The notes: generated by a model not told the origin, from the letters alone. A stretch of DNA of 30,092 nt from Guillardia theta CCMP2712 (GCF_000315625.1 NW_005434585.1:325377-355468); one strand, 5' to 3'; counted from the first letter of the stretch, positions 21,325 to 29,436 are shown. Numbers and translations are program-made.

Positions 21325-22039
21325 AGAGTAGGACAGCTCATGCTTGCAAGGCTGTAACGCTCGACGCATGATGAAGCAGCTGCCCTTCTCCCTCGAAGGC
21401 GCAGCAACCAAGCTCGAAGCAGTCGGCTTCGACAGGGAGCCTGAGGCAGCTGGTCAGCGGGGCACCAGCGACGCTGGAGTTTACAGACCTGGAGAGGATC
21501 ACAATGGAGGCAGCATCTCAGTCAAGCCAAGAGGACATGCAGCTCGTCAGCGAGCTGTCAGCAGTCATCGAAGATGCAACTTCCCTGAACGACACGGGGA
21601 CAAGCGAGCCGATCAAGCTGGTCCTGGACAAGGCCGTTGGCAACCTCCACGACACCTTCTACTCTCCGGGGAGCCTGGAGTTCATGTCGCTGGGAGAGTG
21701 GGCGAAGATGCCAGAGGAGCAGGGAGTGGGACGCAACGTTCTCAAGGAGAAGCTGGGGGAGTGGCTGCAGAGCAAGCGCTTGACTCGCGTGCAAGGAGAG
21801 AGCAAGAAGGCAAGGAGGGGCAGCGCGTTTCGAGTCGCCACGGGCAACGGCAGCTGCTGAGCTTGAGCAGGAGGCGGAGAGCGACGACATCGAGCTTCGA
21901 TCTCTTAGCGTCCTGTTCATAGCACTGAGTAAATTCGCAGAGATGCACGTGCTGGAGGCTGCTCGCTGAAGGTGGACAGGTATGAAGCAACCGAAGGCCA
22001 AGGGGAGGAGAGGCAACTCTCCCGACTGAGGCTGAGGAA
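21325..22039 (+). mobile_element. Copy A: internally deleted, 3'-truncated remnant of the large telomeric element
   Basis: Starts with sequence matching the element near 22728-22751 (GGACAGC..., CTTGCAAGGCTGT) and jumps directly to sequence matching 23960 (GCTCGACGCATGATGA), so about 1.2 kb is missing. It also lacks 35 bp present in the intact copy (after AGCGACG, about 21475), which shifts the frame. A C-terminal fragment remains open at 21504-21860 (MEAASQSSQEDMQLV to stop). The copy ends inside the 3' UTR repeat and fuses directly to GGGTTTA repeats at 22040 with no (TAA)n tail. Confidence 0.85.
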
Positions 22040-22074
22040 GGGTTTAGGGTTTAGGGTTTAGGGTTTAGGGTTTA
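22040..22074 (+). repeat. Telomere-type repeat tract, (GGGTTTA)5
   Basis: Five perfect Arabidopsis-type units between element A and small unit B. The G-rich strand is the plus strand. Confidence 0.98.
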
Positions 22075-22341
22075 GGAGGCGCCGTTATTTTCCGCTCAGA
22101 GCAATCAACACACCCTCATCCTGTTATACCTCGACTTTGCAAACTTTTTAACAACGTGGCAGTCGAATCCATCGCAAAAATCATGGAAGTATATGGCTTC
22201 CATCACTGTGATGTAGACGTGGTAATCAGCGGCAGCAAAGGGATAGCATTGCAGATTCAAGAGAAGACAGCAGAAGTAGAGAGTAGAAAGACGCCTCAGA
22301 AGCAGGGTTCGCATCGTAGGCCGTGTACTCCCAGTGCTCGA
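22075..22341 (+). mobile_element. Small non-autonomous unit B (copy 1)
   Basis: About 267 bp. It begins GGAGGCGCCGTTATTTTC, the same 5' end as the large element; has a unique middle of roughly 170 bp; then carries the large element's 3' region from GAGAAGACAGCAGAAG to CTCGAG. It stops at CTCGAG, before the terminal AATAAA and tail, and continues as TTTAGGG repeats. A short reading MEVYGFHHCDVDVVIS sits in the middle. SINE-like relation to the large unit. Confidence 0.8.
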
Positions 22342-22409
22342 GGGTTTAGGGTTTAGGGTTTAGGGTTTAGGGTTTAGGGTTTGCTGAGGGTTTAGGGTTT
22401 AGGGTTTAG
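22342..22409 (+). repeat. Telomere-type tract with one variant unit
   Basis: GGGTTTA repeats interrupted once by GGGTTTGCTGAGGG at about 22377-22390. The same variant occurs upstream of copy E. Confidence 0.95.
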
Positions 22410-22587
22410 AAGGCGCCGTTATTTTCGGCAGCCTGCAGGCGCCGTTATTTTCGGCAGCAGGCGCCGTTATTTTCGGCAGCATGGCTCCTTGCCAGGTGTA
22501 GCCTCCGGGAAGCCGCCAGGGCGCCAAGGAAGCTGCAAGCGAGAGGTTTGTATACTTCAAATAGCTTTCTAAGTATGGTTCTTCAGT

Positions 22588-24439
22588 ATGATGAAAATGT
22601 TCGCAACCTGCTGTATCGGAGATCATGCCAATACACGGCGGCAGAGCGGACTTGTGGATGCCTCTGTCCTCGAAGCTGATCTCGTCGCGAGGGTGAAGAG
22701 CTTCGCGAAGCGGTATCCGAACAGCAGGACAGCCCAGGCTTGCAAGGCTGTGGAGGGATGCACCCCCGACGCTATCGCAGAAGCCATCCGCTCGACATGT
22801 CAGCAGGCACGACGTGAGCTTCTACAAGAAGCGATGACTGGATGGAGTGACGCATCCAGAGAGTGGTTTATGCAGCAGATTGAAGAAGCCAAGAAGGAGA
22901 AGGTCGAGACATACACCGCCTCAGCAGGCAACGAGGTGACTTCCTTCATCTCCATGACTCTCCTGGGCATCTCCTCGGTGTATGTCAACCATGAAGAGAA
23001 GCTGAAGAAGAAATTTGAAGAGATCGGACTGATCGTAGACTCAGTGCAAGAGAGTAAAGCAATCATGTGGAAGGCTCCGTATAGACCCGAGATAGCGAGT
23101 GCTGAGGAGATCCCGGTGACTGTTTCCTTCCTCCGCAATGCACAAGCGGAGAAGCTCTGGCAGGGAAGAGAGGACTTCGCGATCGATGGTCGCAAGTTCA
23201 CAGCTGTACATGTGAGCATCGTGCACGATAGATCTTTCAAGATTCGAGCCAAGAGAGGACCCTGGGGCAAAGGGGGCAGCTTGGCAGAGCTGACTCACCT
23301 GCTAACCTTGGGCGGCATGACAACGGCTGAGATAGCTGCCGTCTATCGCTATCAGCTGCTGCGCCAGTCCCTTGCAGCGGTCCAACTCCAGCCGCTGGCA
23401 GGCATGCTGGTCGCTGGGGCGCCAGGACAGCAAGTCCACAAAGGCTTAGGTCAGAAAGGCTTCATCGCTGTAGGGGCCAACGTCATCTGGAGACAGAGGG
23501 AGGTGGAGTGGATCGTCTCCTCGAGCTGCCCAGAGGCGAATGATACAGCATTTCGAGCTTTCCGAGAGAGCGAAGCGATGGAGGGAGTACACCTGACTCT
23601 GTTCAGCGAGGACCCGAAGATCAGAGAGGCGCTCGCAGTCGAGTTGACAGCTGATCGCTTTGTGTCCAGAAATAAGTTGAAGAAGGCATCAAGGATGCAG
23701 AAGAAGGCAGGCGGCAAGGACGGCAAGGAGATCAAGATCATCATCAAGTCGACGGCGGCATCTGGTCGCTTCACGAGGAAGGAGATGGAGGGGCTGTGCA
23801 ACGGCGGCAACACGTCTATCGCAAGAGTCAAGAGAGTCTTGTTGGAGATCGCTAACAGGCTCGAGATCAACGTTGAAGGCATCGACATGGAGGAGGATTT
23901 GAACACCAAGTCCTGGAACGGGTCCAAGCTATGCATCCTCCTTGGCTCCACGGAGGATGCTCGACGCATGATGAAGGAGCTGCCCTTCTATCTCGAAGGC
24001 GCAGCAACCAAGCTCGAAGCAGTCGGCTTCGACAAGGAGCCTGACTCTGAGGCGGCTGGTCAGCGGGGCACCAGCGACGCAGCGCAGCGACAGGAGGAGA
24101 GCGAGGGAGAGTGGCTGGAGTTTACAGACCTGGAGAGGATCACAACTTGTGGAGGCAGCATCTCCGTCAAGCCAAGAGGACATGCAGCTCGTCAGCGAGC
24201 TGTCAGCAGTCATCGAAGATGCAGCTTCTTTGAACGAGGCGGGGACGAGCGAGCCGATCAAGCTGGTCCTGGACAAGGCCGTTGGCAACCTCCACGACAC
24301 CTTCTACTCTCCGGGGAGCCTGGAGTTCATGTCGCTGGGAGAGTGGGCGAAGATGCCAGAGGAGCAGGGAGTTGGGCGCAACGTTCTCAAGGAGAAGCTG
24401 GGGAAGTGGCTGCAGAGCAAGCGCTGGAGGCCAAGGTGA
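22588..24439 (+). pseudogene. Large-element ORF, copy C, frameshifted
   Basis: Starts MMKMFATCCIGDHANTRRQS, as in intact copy E, and stays collinear with it for about 515 codons. Near 24145 a 4-bp insertion (CTTG, giving CACAACTTGTGG where E has CACAATGG) shifts the frame. The correct C-terminal reading resumes in another frame at 24149 (MEAASPSSQEDMQLV). About 344 bp encoding the last part of the protein are also missing (junction at about 24428). Relative to E it keeps 13 extra codons (SAEEIPVTVSFLR, about 23098-23136), which copy F also shows. Function unknown. Confidence 0.85.
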
Positions 24440-24626
24440 GGAGAGGCAACTCTCCTGACTGAGCTGAGGAAGCTGAATGGAGGTAGAGTAGGTGGCGACC
24501 GAAGGCCAAGGTGAGGAGAGGCAACTCTTCTGACTGAGGCTGAGGAAGCTGAATGGAGGTAGAGTAGGTGGTGACCGAAGGCCAAGGTGAGGAGAGGCAA
24601 CTCTCCTGACTGAGGCTGAGGAAGCC
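24429..24626 (+). repeat. 3' UTR tandem repeat of copy C, 75/76-bp units
   Basis: Units start at 24429, 24504 and 24580 (GGCCAAGGTGAGGAGAGGCA at the head); the third is partial. The same array, with an extra partial unit, occurs in copy E. Confidence 0.95.
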
Positions 24627-24806
24627 AAGAGAAGACAGCAGAAGTAGAGAGTAGAAAGACGCCTCAGAAGCAGGGTTCGCTTTGTAGGCCGTGTACTCCC
24701 AGTGCTCGAGCGCCTCTTTAGACTAGGATCAAATTGCATAAGCCCACAACGAGGCCGAGCAACATTCTAGCATTCTAATAAACTCACATAATAATAATAA
24801 TAATAA

Positions 24807-24830
24807 TAGGGTTTAGGGTTTAGGGTTTAG
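24807..24830 (+). repeat. Telomere-type tract, about 3 units
   Basis: TAGGG followed by TTTAGGG repeats between the (TAA)n tail of copy C and the start of small unit B'. Confidence 0.97.
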
Positions 24831-25097
24831 GAGGCGCCGTTATTTTCCGCTCAGAGCAATCAACACACCCTCATCCTGTTATACCTCGACTTTGCAAACT
24901 TTTTTAACAACGTGGCAGTCGAATCCATCGCAAAAATCATGGAAGTATATGGCTTCCATCAGCGTGATGTAGACGTGGTAATCAGCTGCAGCAAAGGGAT
25001 AGCATTGCAGATTCAAGAGAAGACAGCAGAAGTAGAGAGTAGAAAGACGCCTCAGAAGCAGGGTTCGCATCGTAGGCCGTGTACTCCCAGTGCTCGA
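24830..25097 (+). mobile_element. Small non-autonomous unit B' (copy 2)
   Basis: Nearly identical to unit B at 22075-22341, with a few changes (CATCACTGTGAT versus CATCAGCGTGAT; CAGCGGCAGC versus CAGCTGCAGC; one extra T in a T-run). Same 5' start, same CTCGAG end, same fusion to TTTAGGG. Confidence 0.85.
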
Positions 25098-25125
25098 GGG
25101 TTTAGGGTTTAGGGTTTAGGGTTTA
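25098..25125 (+). repeat. Telomere-type tract, (GGGTTTA)4
   Basis: Four perfect units between unit B' and the 5'-truncated retrotransposon D. Confidence 0.98.
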
Positions 25126-25126
25126 G

Positions 25127-25240
25127 CCGGGGATGGATCGACTGAACCGGGGATGGATCGACTGAACCGGGGAGGGATCGACTGAACCGGGGATGGATCG
25201 ACTGAAAATATGGCCGGGGATGGATCGACTGAAAATATGG
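25127..25240 (+). repeat. Minisatellite at the 5' edge of D (20-bp and 27-bp units)
   Basis: CCGGGGATGGATCGACTGAA occurs at 25127, 25147, 25167 (one substitution), 25187 and 25214. The last two copies carry an extra AATATGG, making 27-bp units. The array reads into the ORF (MDRLKIW repeated). Confidence 0.95.
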
Positions 25241-26077
25241 GATAAGATAATCAGAGAAGAACAACTGGAACGGAGGAGGAAAGAAGCCCCCCTTACCTTG
25301 ACGGAAACCTTTCTCCTGGAACCACAAGTGGGCAGAAGGATCCTAGGTCGAGCCTTACAGAGGTGTCGAGGATCAGTACTTCGGACAGCCATCCAAGCTA
25401 TTACCTGGTCAGCACCTACGAGGAAAAAGCTGTTCCAGTGGAAGAAGACGACATCCCCCTGTTGCCCATGGTGCGAAGGCAGGGAAGAAAGCTGGGTGCA
25501 TATCCAGCTAGCCTGCAAAGAATTTGAGCTCATGATCGCTTTGGCACACAACAGAGTAATGGAGACAATCAAGGGATGCCTGACAGAAAGCTGGAAGAAG
25601 AAAAGTGTTGAACAGGAGAGTTGGTGGCAAACGCCAATCAACTCTATGACAGGGCTAGGACTGACTGCACCAGAGCACGGCAATCTTATACCAGATGGGC
25701 TCTGCTACTTCAGAGGGAGCAATCGCATTGTGCTGGTGGAGATAGCAAGAACTTCAGAGTTCACGGGCGAGGGAAGCAGTCTGGCAAACCTGAAAGCAAA
25801 GTTTCAGGAGAAAGAACAGAAATATGCAGCACTGCGGGCAGAGATGACAAGTAGGAGCGACAACACAGAGGTCATACAAGCCACGTTCATTGCAGGAGTG
25901 AGAGGCAGTATTATGGAGCGGGAATGGACCACAAATTTCCGGAACTTGCTCATGGACGAGGATATGAATGACAGAGCCATGACCAAGATAGTCATCCAGC
26001 TGCTCGAAGTGCAACACATGCTGTGGACCTCAAGGAGACGAGGAGACACGACCAACAGCCTGAGAGAACAAGCATGA
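25193..26077 (+). CDS. C-terminal fragment of non-LTR retrotransposon ORF2 (zinc knuckle plus RLE-like domain)
   Basis: 294 codons, open to a normal stop; the N-terminal polymerase domain is lost by 5' truncation, and the first Met lies within the minisatellite, so this is not a true start. A zinc-binding RT tail is clear at about residues 85-110: CPWC, then HIQLAC (C-x2-C, H-x4-C), as in zf-RVT tails. It is followed by PDGLCYFRGS, VLVEIARTSEF and IAGVRGSIME. This spacing recalls the PD-(D/E)xK restriction-like endonuclease at the C-terminus of early-branching non-LTR elements (R2/NeSL/CRE-like), with PD and E present. The Lys of ExK is Ala here, followed by Arg (EIAR). RLE assignment is from motif memory. 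Such nucleases nick the target to prime reverse transcription. Confidence 0.7.
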   Translation: MDRLKIWPGMDRLKIWDKIIREEQLERRRKEAPLTLTETFLLEPQVGRRILGRALQRCRGSVLRTAIQAITWSAPTRKKLFQWKKTTSPCCPWCEGREESWVHIQLACKEFELMIALAHNRVMETIKGCLTESWKKKSVEQESWWQTPINSMTGLGLTAPEHGNLIPDGLCYFRGSNRIVLVEIARTSEFTGEGSSLANLKAKFQEKEQKYAALRAEMTSRSDNTEVIQATFIAGVRGSIMEREWTTNFRNLLMDEDMNDRAMTKIVIQLLEVQHMLWTSRRRGDTTNSLREQA

Positions 26078-26089
26078 AGGATATAAGAT

Positions 26090-26390
26090 GGTTGGAAGAT
26101 GAAGGGGTAAATATCAACGAGGACAGATCACAAGGGAAGCCTCAAAAGCTAGCAACCAGGATCAGCATGGCTGGGAAGGGGCAAGGACACAGAAGACAGA
26201 TGGAAGACGAAAGGGCAACGGTCAACGGACAGACCGAAGGTGAAGCCTCATAGGCGAAAAACAACCAACATGGCAAGGAAGGGGCAAGGACACAGGAGAC
26301 AGATGGATGACGACAGGGGAAAGGTCAACAAGGACAGACTGACGGGGAAGCTTCACAGGCGGCAGGCGGGGAAGGGACATGGACTTAGCG
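26090..26390 (+). repeat. Degenerate ~103-bp tandem repeat in D 3' UTR
   Basis: Three diverged units. The best-conserved core is GGGGCAAGGACACAG, at about 26178 and 26281, followed by AGACAGATGGA. Each unit also contains a GGTCAAC...GACAGA block. Confidence 0.7.
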
Positions 26391-26652
26391 CAAAAACTGG
26401 ACAGGTGGACGGTTACACTGAAACCGTCAACCCGGGCCCGGAGGAGACACGGCCGCACCGGCGGCTCGGAACTGAGGAGTATGGAAACAACAGAAACAGC
26501 GAAACAACGATAGAACCCTGGATGCCACAACGGGCCATCCAAGAAGGGCCGCTCTGCCAAGCGTGAGAACCCATTTAGACTAGACTAGACCGGGAAGGTA
26601 CCCGATGCGACTACTCTAGCATTCTAATAAAATCGACTACTACTACTACTAC

Positions 26653-26701
26653 TAGGGTTTAGGGTTTAGGGTTTGCTGAGGGTTGAGGGTTTAGGGTTTA
26701 G
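26653..26701 (+). repeat. Telomere-type tract with variant unit
   Basis: TAGGG repeats containing GGGTTTGCTGAGGG and one GGGTTGA before the start of copy E. The GCTGAGGG variant is shared with the tract before copy C. Confidence 0.95.
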
Positions 26702-26874
26702 AAGGCGCCGTTATTTTCGGCAGCCTGCAGGCGCCGTTATTTTCGGCAGCAGGCGCCGTTATTTTCGGCAGCATGGCTCCTTGCCAGGTGTAGGGGAAGC
26801 CGCCAGGGCGCCAAGGAAGCTGCAAGCGAGAGGTTTGTATACTTCAAATAGCTTTCTAAGTATGGTTCTTCAGT

Positions 26875-28980
26875 ATGATGAAAATGTTCGCAACCTGCTG
26901 TATCGGAGATCATGCCAATACACGGCGGCAGAGCGGACTTGTGGATGCCTCTGTCCTCGAAGCTGATCTCGTCGCGAGGGTGAAGAGCTTCGCGAAGCGG
27001 TATCCGAACAGCAGGACAGCCCAGGCTTGCAAGGCTGTGGAGGGATGCACCCCCGACGCTATCGCAGAAGCCATCCGCTCGACATGTCAGCAGGCACGAC
27101 GTGAGCTTCTACAAGAAGCGATGACTGGATGGAGTGACGCATCCAGAGAGTGGTTTATGCAGCAGATTGAAGAAGCCAAGAAGGAGAAGGTCGAGACATA
27201 CACCGCCTCAGCAGGCAACGAGGTGACTTCCTTCATCTCCATGACTCTCCTGGGCATCTCCTCGGTGTATGTCAACCATGAAGAGAAGCTGAAGAAGAAA
27301 TTTGAAGAGATCGGACTGATCGTAGACTCAGTGCAAGAGAGTAAAGCAATCATGTGGAAGGCTCCGTATAGACCCGAGATAGCGAATGCACAAGCGGAGA
27401 AGCTCTGGCAGGGAAGAGAGGACTTCGCGATCGATGGTCGCAAGTTCACAGCTGTACATGTGAGCATCGTGCACGATCGATCTTTCAAGATTCGAGCCAA
27501 GAGAGGACCCTGGGGCAAAGGGGGCAGCTTGGCAGAGCTGACTCACCTGCTAACCTTGGGCGGCATGACAACGGCTGAGATAGCTGCCGTCTATCGCTAT
27601 CAGCTGCTGCGCCAGTCCCTTGCAGCGGTCCAACTCCAGCCGCTGGCAGGCATGCTGGTCGCTGGGGCGCCAGGACAGCAAGTCCACAAAGGCTTAGGTC
27701 AGAAAGGCTTCATCGCTGTAGGGGCCAACGTCATCTGGAGACAGAGGGAGGTGGAGTGGATCGTCTCCTCGAGCTGCCCAGAGGCGAATGATACAGCATT
27801 TCGAGCTTTCCGAGAGAGCGAAGCGATGGAGGGAGTACACCTGACTCTGTTCAGCGAGGACCCGAAGATCAGAGAGGCGCTCGCAGTCGAGTTGACAGCT
27901 GATCGCTTTGTGTCCAGAAATAAGTTGAAGAAGGCATCAAGACTGCAGAAGAAGGCAGGCGGCAAGGACGGCAAGGAGATCAAGATCATCATCAAGTCGA
28001 CGGCGGCATCTGGTCGCTTCACGAGGAAGGAGATGGAGGGGCTGTGCAACGGCGGCAACACGTCTATCGCAAGAGTCAAGAGAGTCTTGTTGGAGATCGC
28101 TAACAGGCTCGAGATCAACGTTGAAGGCATCGACATGGAGGAGGATTTGAACACCAAGTCCTGGAACGGGTCCAAGCTATGCATCCTCCTCGGCTCCACG
28201 GAGGATGCTCGACGCATGATGAAGGAGCTGCCCTTCTATCTCGAAGGCGCAGCAACCAAGCTCGAAGCAGTCGGCTTCGACAAGGAGCCTGACTCTGAGG
28301 CGGCTGGTCAGCGGGGCACCAGCGACGCAGCGCAGCGACAGGAGGAGAGCGAGGGAGAGTGGCTGGAGTTTACAGACCTGGAGAGGATCACAATGGAGGC
28401 AGCATCTCAGTCAAGCCAAGAGGACATGCAGCTCGTCAGCGAGCTGTCAGCAGTCATCGAAGATGCAGCTTCTTTGAACGAGGCAGGGACGAGCGAGCCG
28501 ATCAAGCTGGTCCTGGACAAGGCCGTTGGCAACCTCCACGACACCTTCTACTCTCCGGGGAGCCTGGAGTTCATGTCGCTGGGAGAGTGGGCGAAGATGC
28601 CAGAGGAGCAGGGAGTGGGGCGCAACGTTCTCAAGGAGAAGCTGGGGAAGTGGCTGCAGAGCAAGCGCTGGACTCGCGTGCAAGGAGAGAGCAAGAAGGC
28701 AAGGAGGGGCAGCGCGTTCTCGCCACGGGCAACGGCAGCTGCTGAGCTTGAGCAGGAGGCGGAGAGCGACGACATAGAGCGTCGATCTCTTAGCTTCCTG
28801 TTCATAGCACTGAGTAAATTCGCAGAGATGCATGTGCTGGCCTGCTCGCTGAAGGTGGACAAGAAGGACCGACTGCGGGTGGAGATGAGGGAAGATGACG
28901 AAGAAGAGGAAGACAGTGGAGGAAGAGCAAGGCGAGGGCGAGGAAGAAGACGGGGCGAGCCCGTACCGAGCTTGAGCTGA
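26875..28980 (+). CDS. 701-aa protein of the large telomeric element, function unknown
   Basis: Not recognised. The frame starts MMKMFATCCIGDHANTRRQS and runs uninterrupted to a stop at 28978-28980. Visible parts: a Lys/Glu-rich helical region (VNHEEKLKKKFEEIGLIVDS, about 135-155); alternating hydrophobic strands such as GRKFTAVHVSIVHDRSFKIR and KGFIAVGANVIWRQREVEWI, which could be RRM-like or other alpha/beta folds; a basic patch (NKLKKASRLQKKAGGKDGKE, about 355-375) before KIIIKSTAASGRF; a conserved LGSTEDARRMMKELPFYLEG; an acidic run (DDEEEEDSGG) and an Arg/Gly-rich tail (RARRGRGRRRG). The basic and RG-rich parts suggest RNA or DNA binding, as for ORF1-type proteins; this is inference. It lacks the 13-residue segment present in copies C and F. 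Confidence 0.7.
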   Translation: MMKMFATCCIGDHANTRRQSGLVDASVLEADLVARVKSFAKRYPNSRTAQACKAVEGCTPDAIAEAIRSTCQQARRELLQEAMTGWSDASREWFMQQIEEAKKEKVETYTASAGNEVTSFISMTLLGISSVYVNHEEKLKKKFEEIGLIVDSVQESKAIMWKAPYRPEIANAQAEKLWQGREDFAIDGRKFTAVHVSIVHDRSFKIRAKRGPWGKGGSLAELTHLLTLGGMTTAEIAAVYRYQLLRQSLAAVQLQPLAGMLVAGAPGQQVHKGLGQKGFIAVGANVIWRQREVEWIVSSSCPEANDTAFRAFRESEAMEGVHLTLFSEDPKIREALAVELTADRFVSRNKLKKASRLQKKAGGKDGKEIKIIIKSTAASGRFTRKEMEGLCNGGNTSIARVKRVLLEIANRLEINVEGIDMEEDLNTKSWNGSKLCILLGSTEDARRMMKELPFYLEGAATKLEAVGFDKEPDSEAAGQRGTSDAAQRQEESEGEWLEFTDLERITMEAASQSSQEDMQLVSELSAVIEDAASLNEAGTSEPIKLVLDKAVGNLHDTFYSPGSLEFMSLGEWAKMPEEQGVGRNVLKEKLGKWLQSKRWTRVQGESKKARRGSAFSPRATAAAELEQEAESDDIERRSLSFLFIALSKFAEMHVLACSLKVDKKDRLRVEMREDDEEEEDSGGRARRGRGRRRGEPVPSLS

Positions 28981-29016
28981 GCCCAAGGTAAGGAGAGAAG
29001 GTAGGAGGCGACCGAA

Positions 29017-29214
29017 GGCCAAGGTGAGGAGAGGCAACTCTCCTGACTGAGCTGAGGAAGCTGAATGGAGGAGGAGTAGGTGGCGACCGAAGGCCAAGGT
29101 GAGGAGAGGCAACTCTCCTGACTGAGGCTGAGGAAGCTGAATGGAGGTAGAGTAGGTGGCGACCGAAGGCCAAGGTGAGGAGAGGCAACTCTCCTGACTG
29201 AGGCTGAGGAAGCC
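29017..29214 (+). repeat. 3' UTR tandem repeat of copy E, 75/76-bp units
   Basis: Units start at 29017, 29092 and 29168, preceded by a partial unit at about 28981-29016. The head sequence GGCCAAGGTGAGGAGAGGCA is the same as in copies C and A. Confidence 0.95.
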
Positions 29215-29391
29215 AAGAGAAGACAGCAGAAGTAGAAAGTAGAAAGACGCCTCAGAAGCAGGGTTCGCATTGTAGGCCGTGTACTCCCAGTGCTCGAGCG
29301 CCTCTTTAGACTAGGATCAAATTGCATAAGCCCACAACGAGGCCGAGCAACATTCTAGCATTCTAATAAACTCACATAATAATAATAATAA

Positions 29392-29436
29392 TAGGGTTTA
29401 GGGTTTAGGGTTTAGGGTTTAGGGTTTAGGGTTTAG
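29392..29436 (+). repeat. Telomere-type tract, about 6 units
   Basis: TAGGG followed by perfect TTTAGGG units between copies E and F, without the GCTGAGGG variant. Confidence 0.97.

Larger units (their letters stand above)
22410..24806 (+). mobile_element. Copy C: full-ended large telomeric element with damaged ORF
   Basis: 5' end TTTAG/AAGGCGCC, then three copies of a 21-bp motif starting GGCGCCGTTATTTTCGG at 22412, 22438 and 22460. The ORF starts at 22588. The 3' UTR carries 75/76-bp repeats (24429-24626), then TTTAGACTAG, CTAGCATTCTAATAAA and a (TAA)6TA tail running straight into GGGTTTA. Non-LTR-type organisation: sense ORF, AATAAA, simple-repeat tail, no LTRs, no reverse transcriptase. 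Confidence 0.88.
25127..26652 (+). mobile_element. Element D: 5'-truncated non-LTR retrotransposon
   Basis: Starts directly after TTTAGGG with a 20/27-bp minisatellite, then the C-terminal part of a reverse-transcriptase polyprotein (25193-26077). The 3' UTR has about 103-bp degenerate repeats, then TTTAGACTAGACTAG, CTAGCATTCTAATAAAA and an (ACT)6 tail fused to AGGGTTTA. The 3' terminal motifs match those of copies C and E although the rest does not. Confidence 0.88.
26702..29391 (+). mobile_element. Copy E: full-length large telomeric element with intact ORF
   Basis: 5' end AAGGCGCCG with the 21-bp motif three times (26704, 26730, 26752), ORF 26875-28980, 3' UTR repeats at 29017-29214, then TTTAGACTAG, CTAGCATTCTAATAAA and (TAA)5TA fused to GGGTTTA. 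It is the reference copy for the family in this window. No reverse transcriptase or nuclease motif is visible. Confidence 0.9.

Noticed and set aside
21344-21922. 192-codon frame in copy A (MQGCNARRMMKQLPF...)
   Set aside because: It is created by the internal deletion and changes frame relative to the element ORF at the 35-bp deletion; the second half is a shadow of the 21504-21860 frame.
22040-22074. TTTAGGG tracts as the actual chromosome end
   Set aside because: Each tract is only a few units long and has element sequence on both sides, so all visible tracts are internal.
24150-24462. C-terminal reading of copy C (TTCGGSISVKPRGHAARQ...) as a real protein end
   Set aside because: It is out of frame after a 4-bp insertion; the sequence matching copy E continues in a different frame.
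25193-25240. MDRLKIWPGMDRLKIW as a true protein start
   Set aside because: The Met lies in the junction minisatellite of a 5'-truncated element; the natural protein would begin far upstream.
27699-28217. 172-codon minus-strand frames opposite the large-element ORF (also at 23451-23969)
   Set aside because: They are mirror frames present wherever the sense ORF is present, with Ser/Leu-rich shadow composition and no domain.
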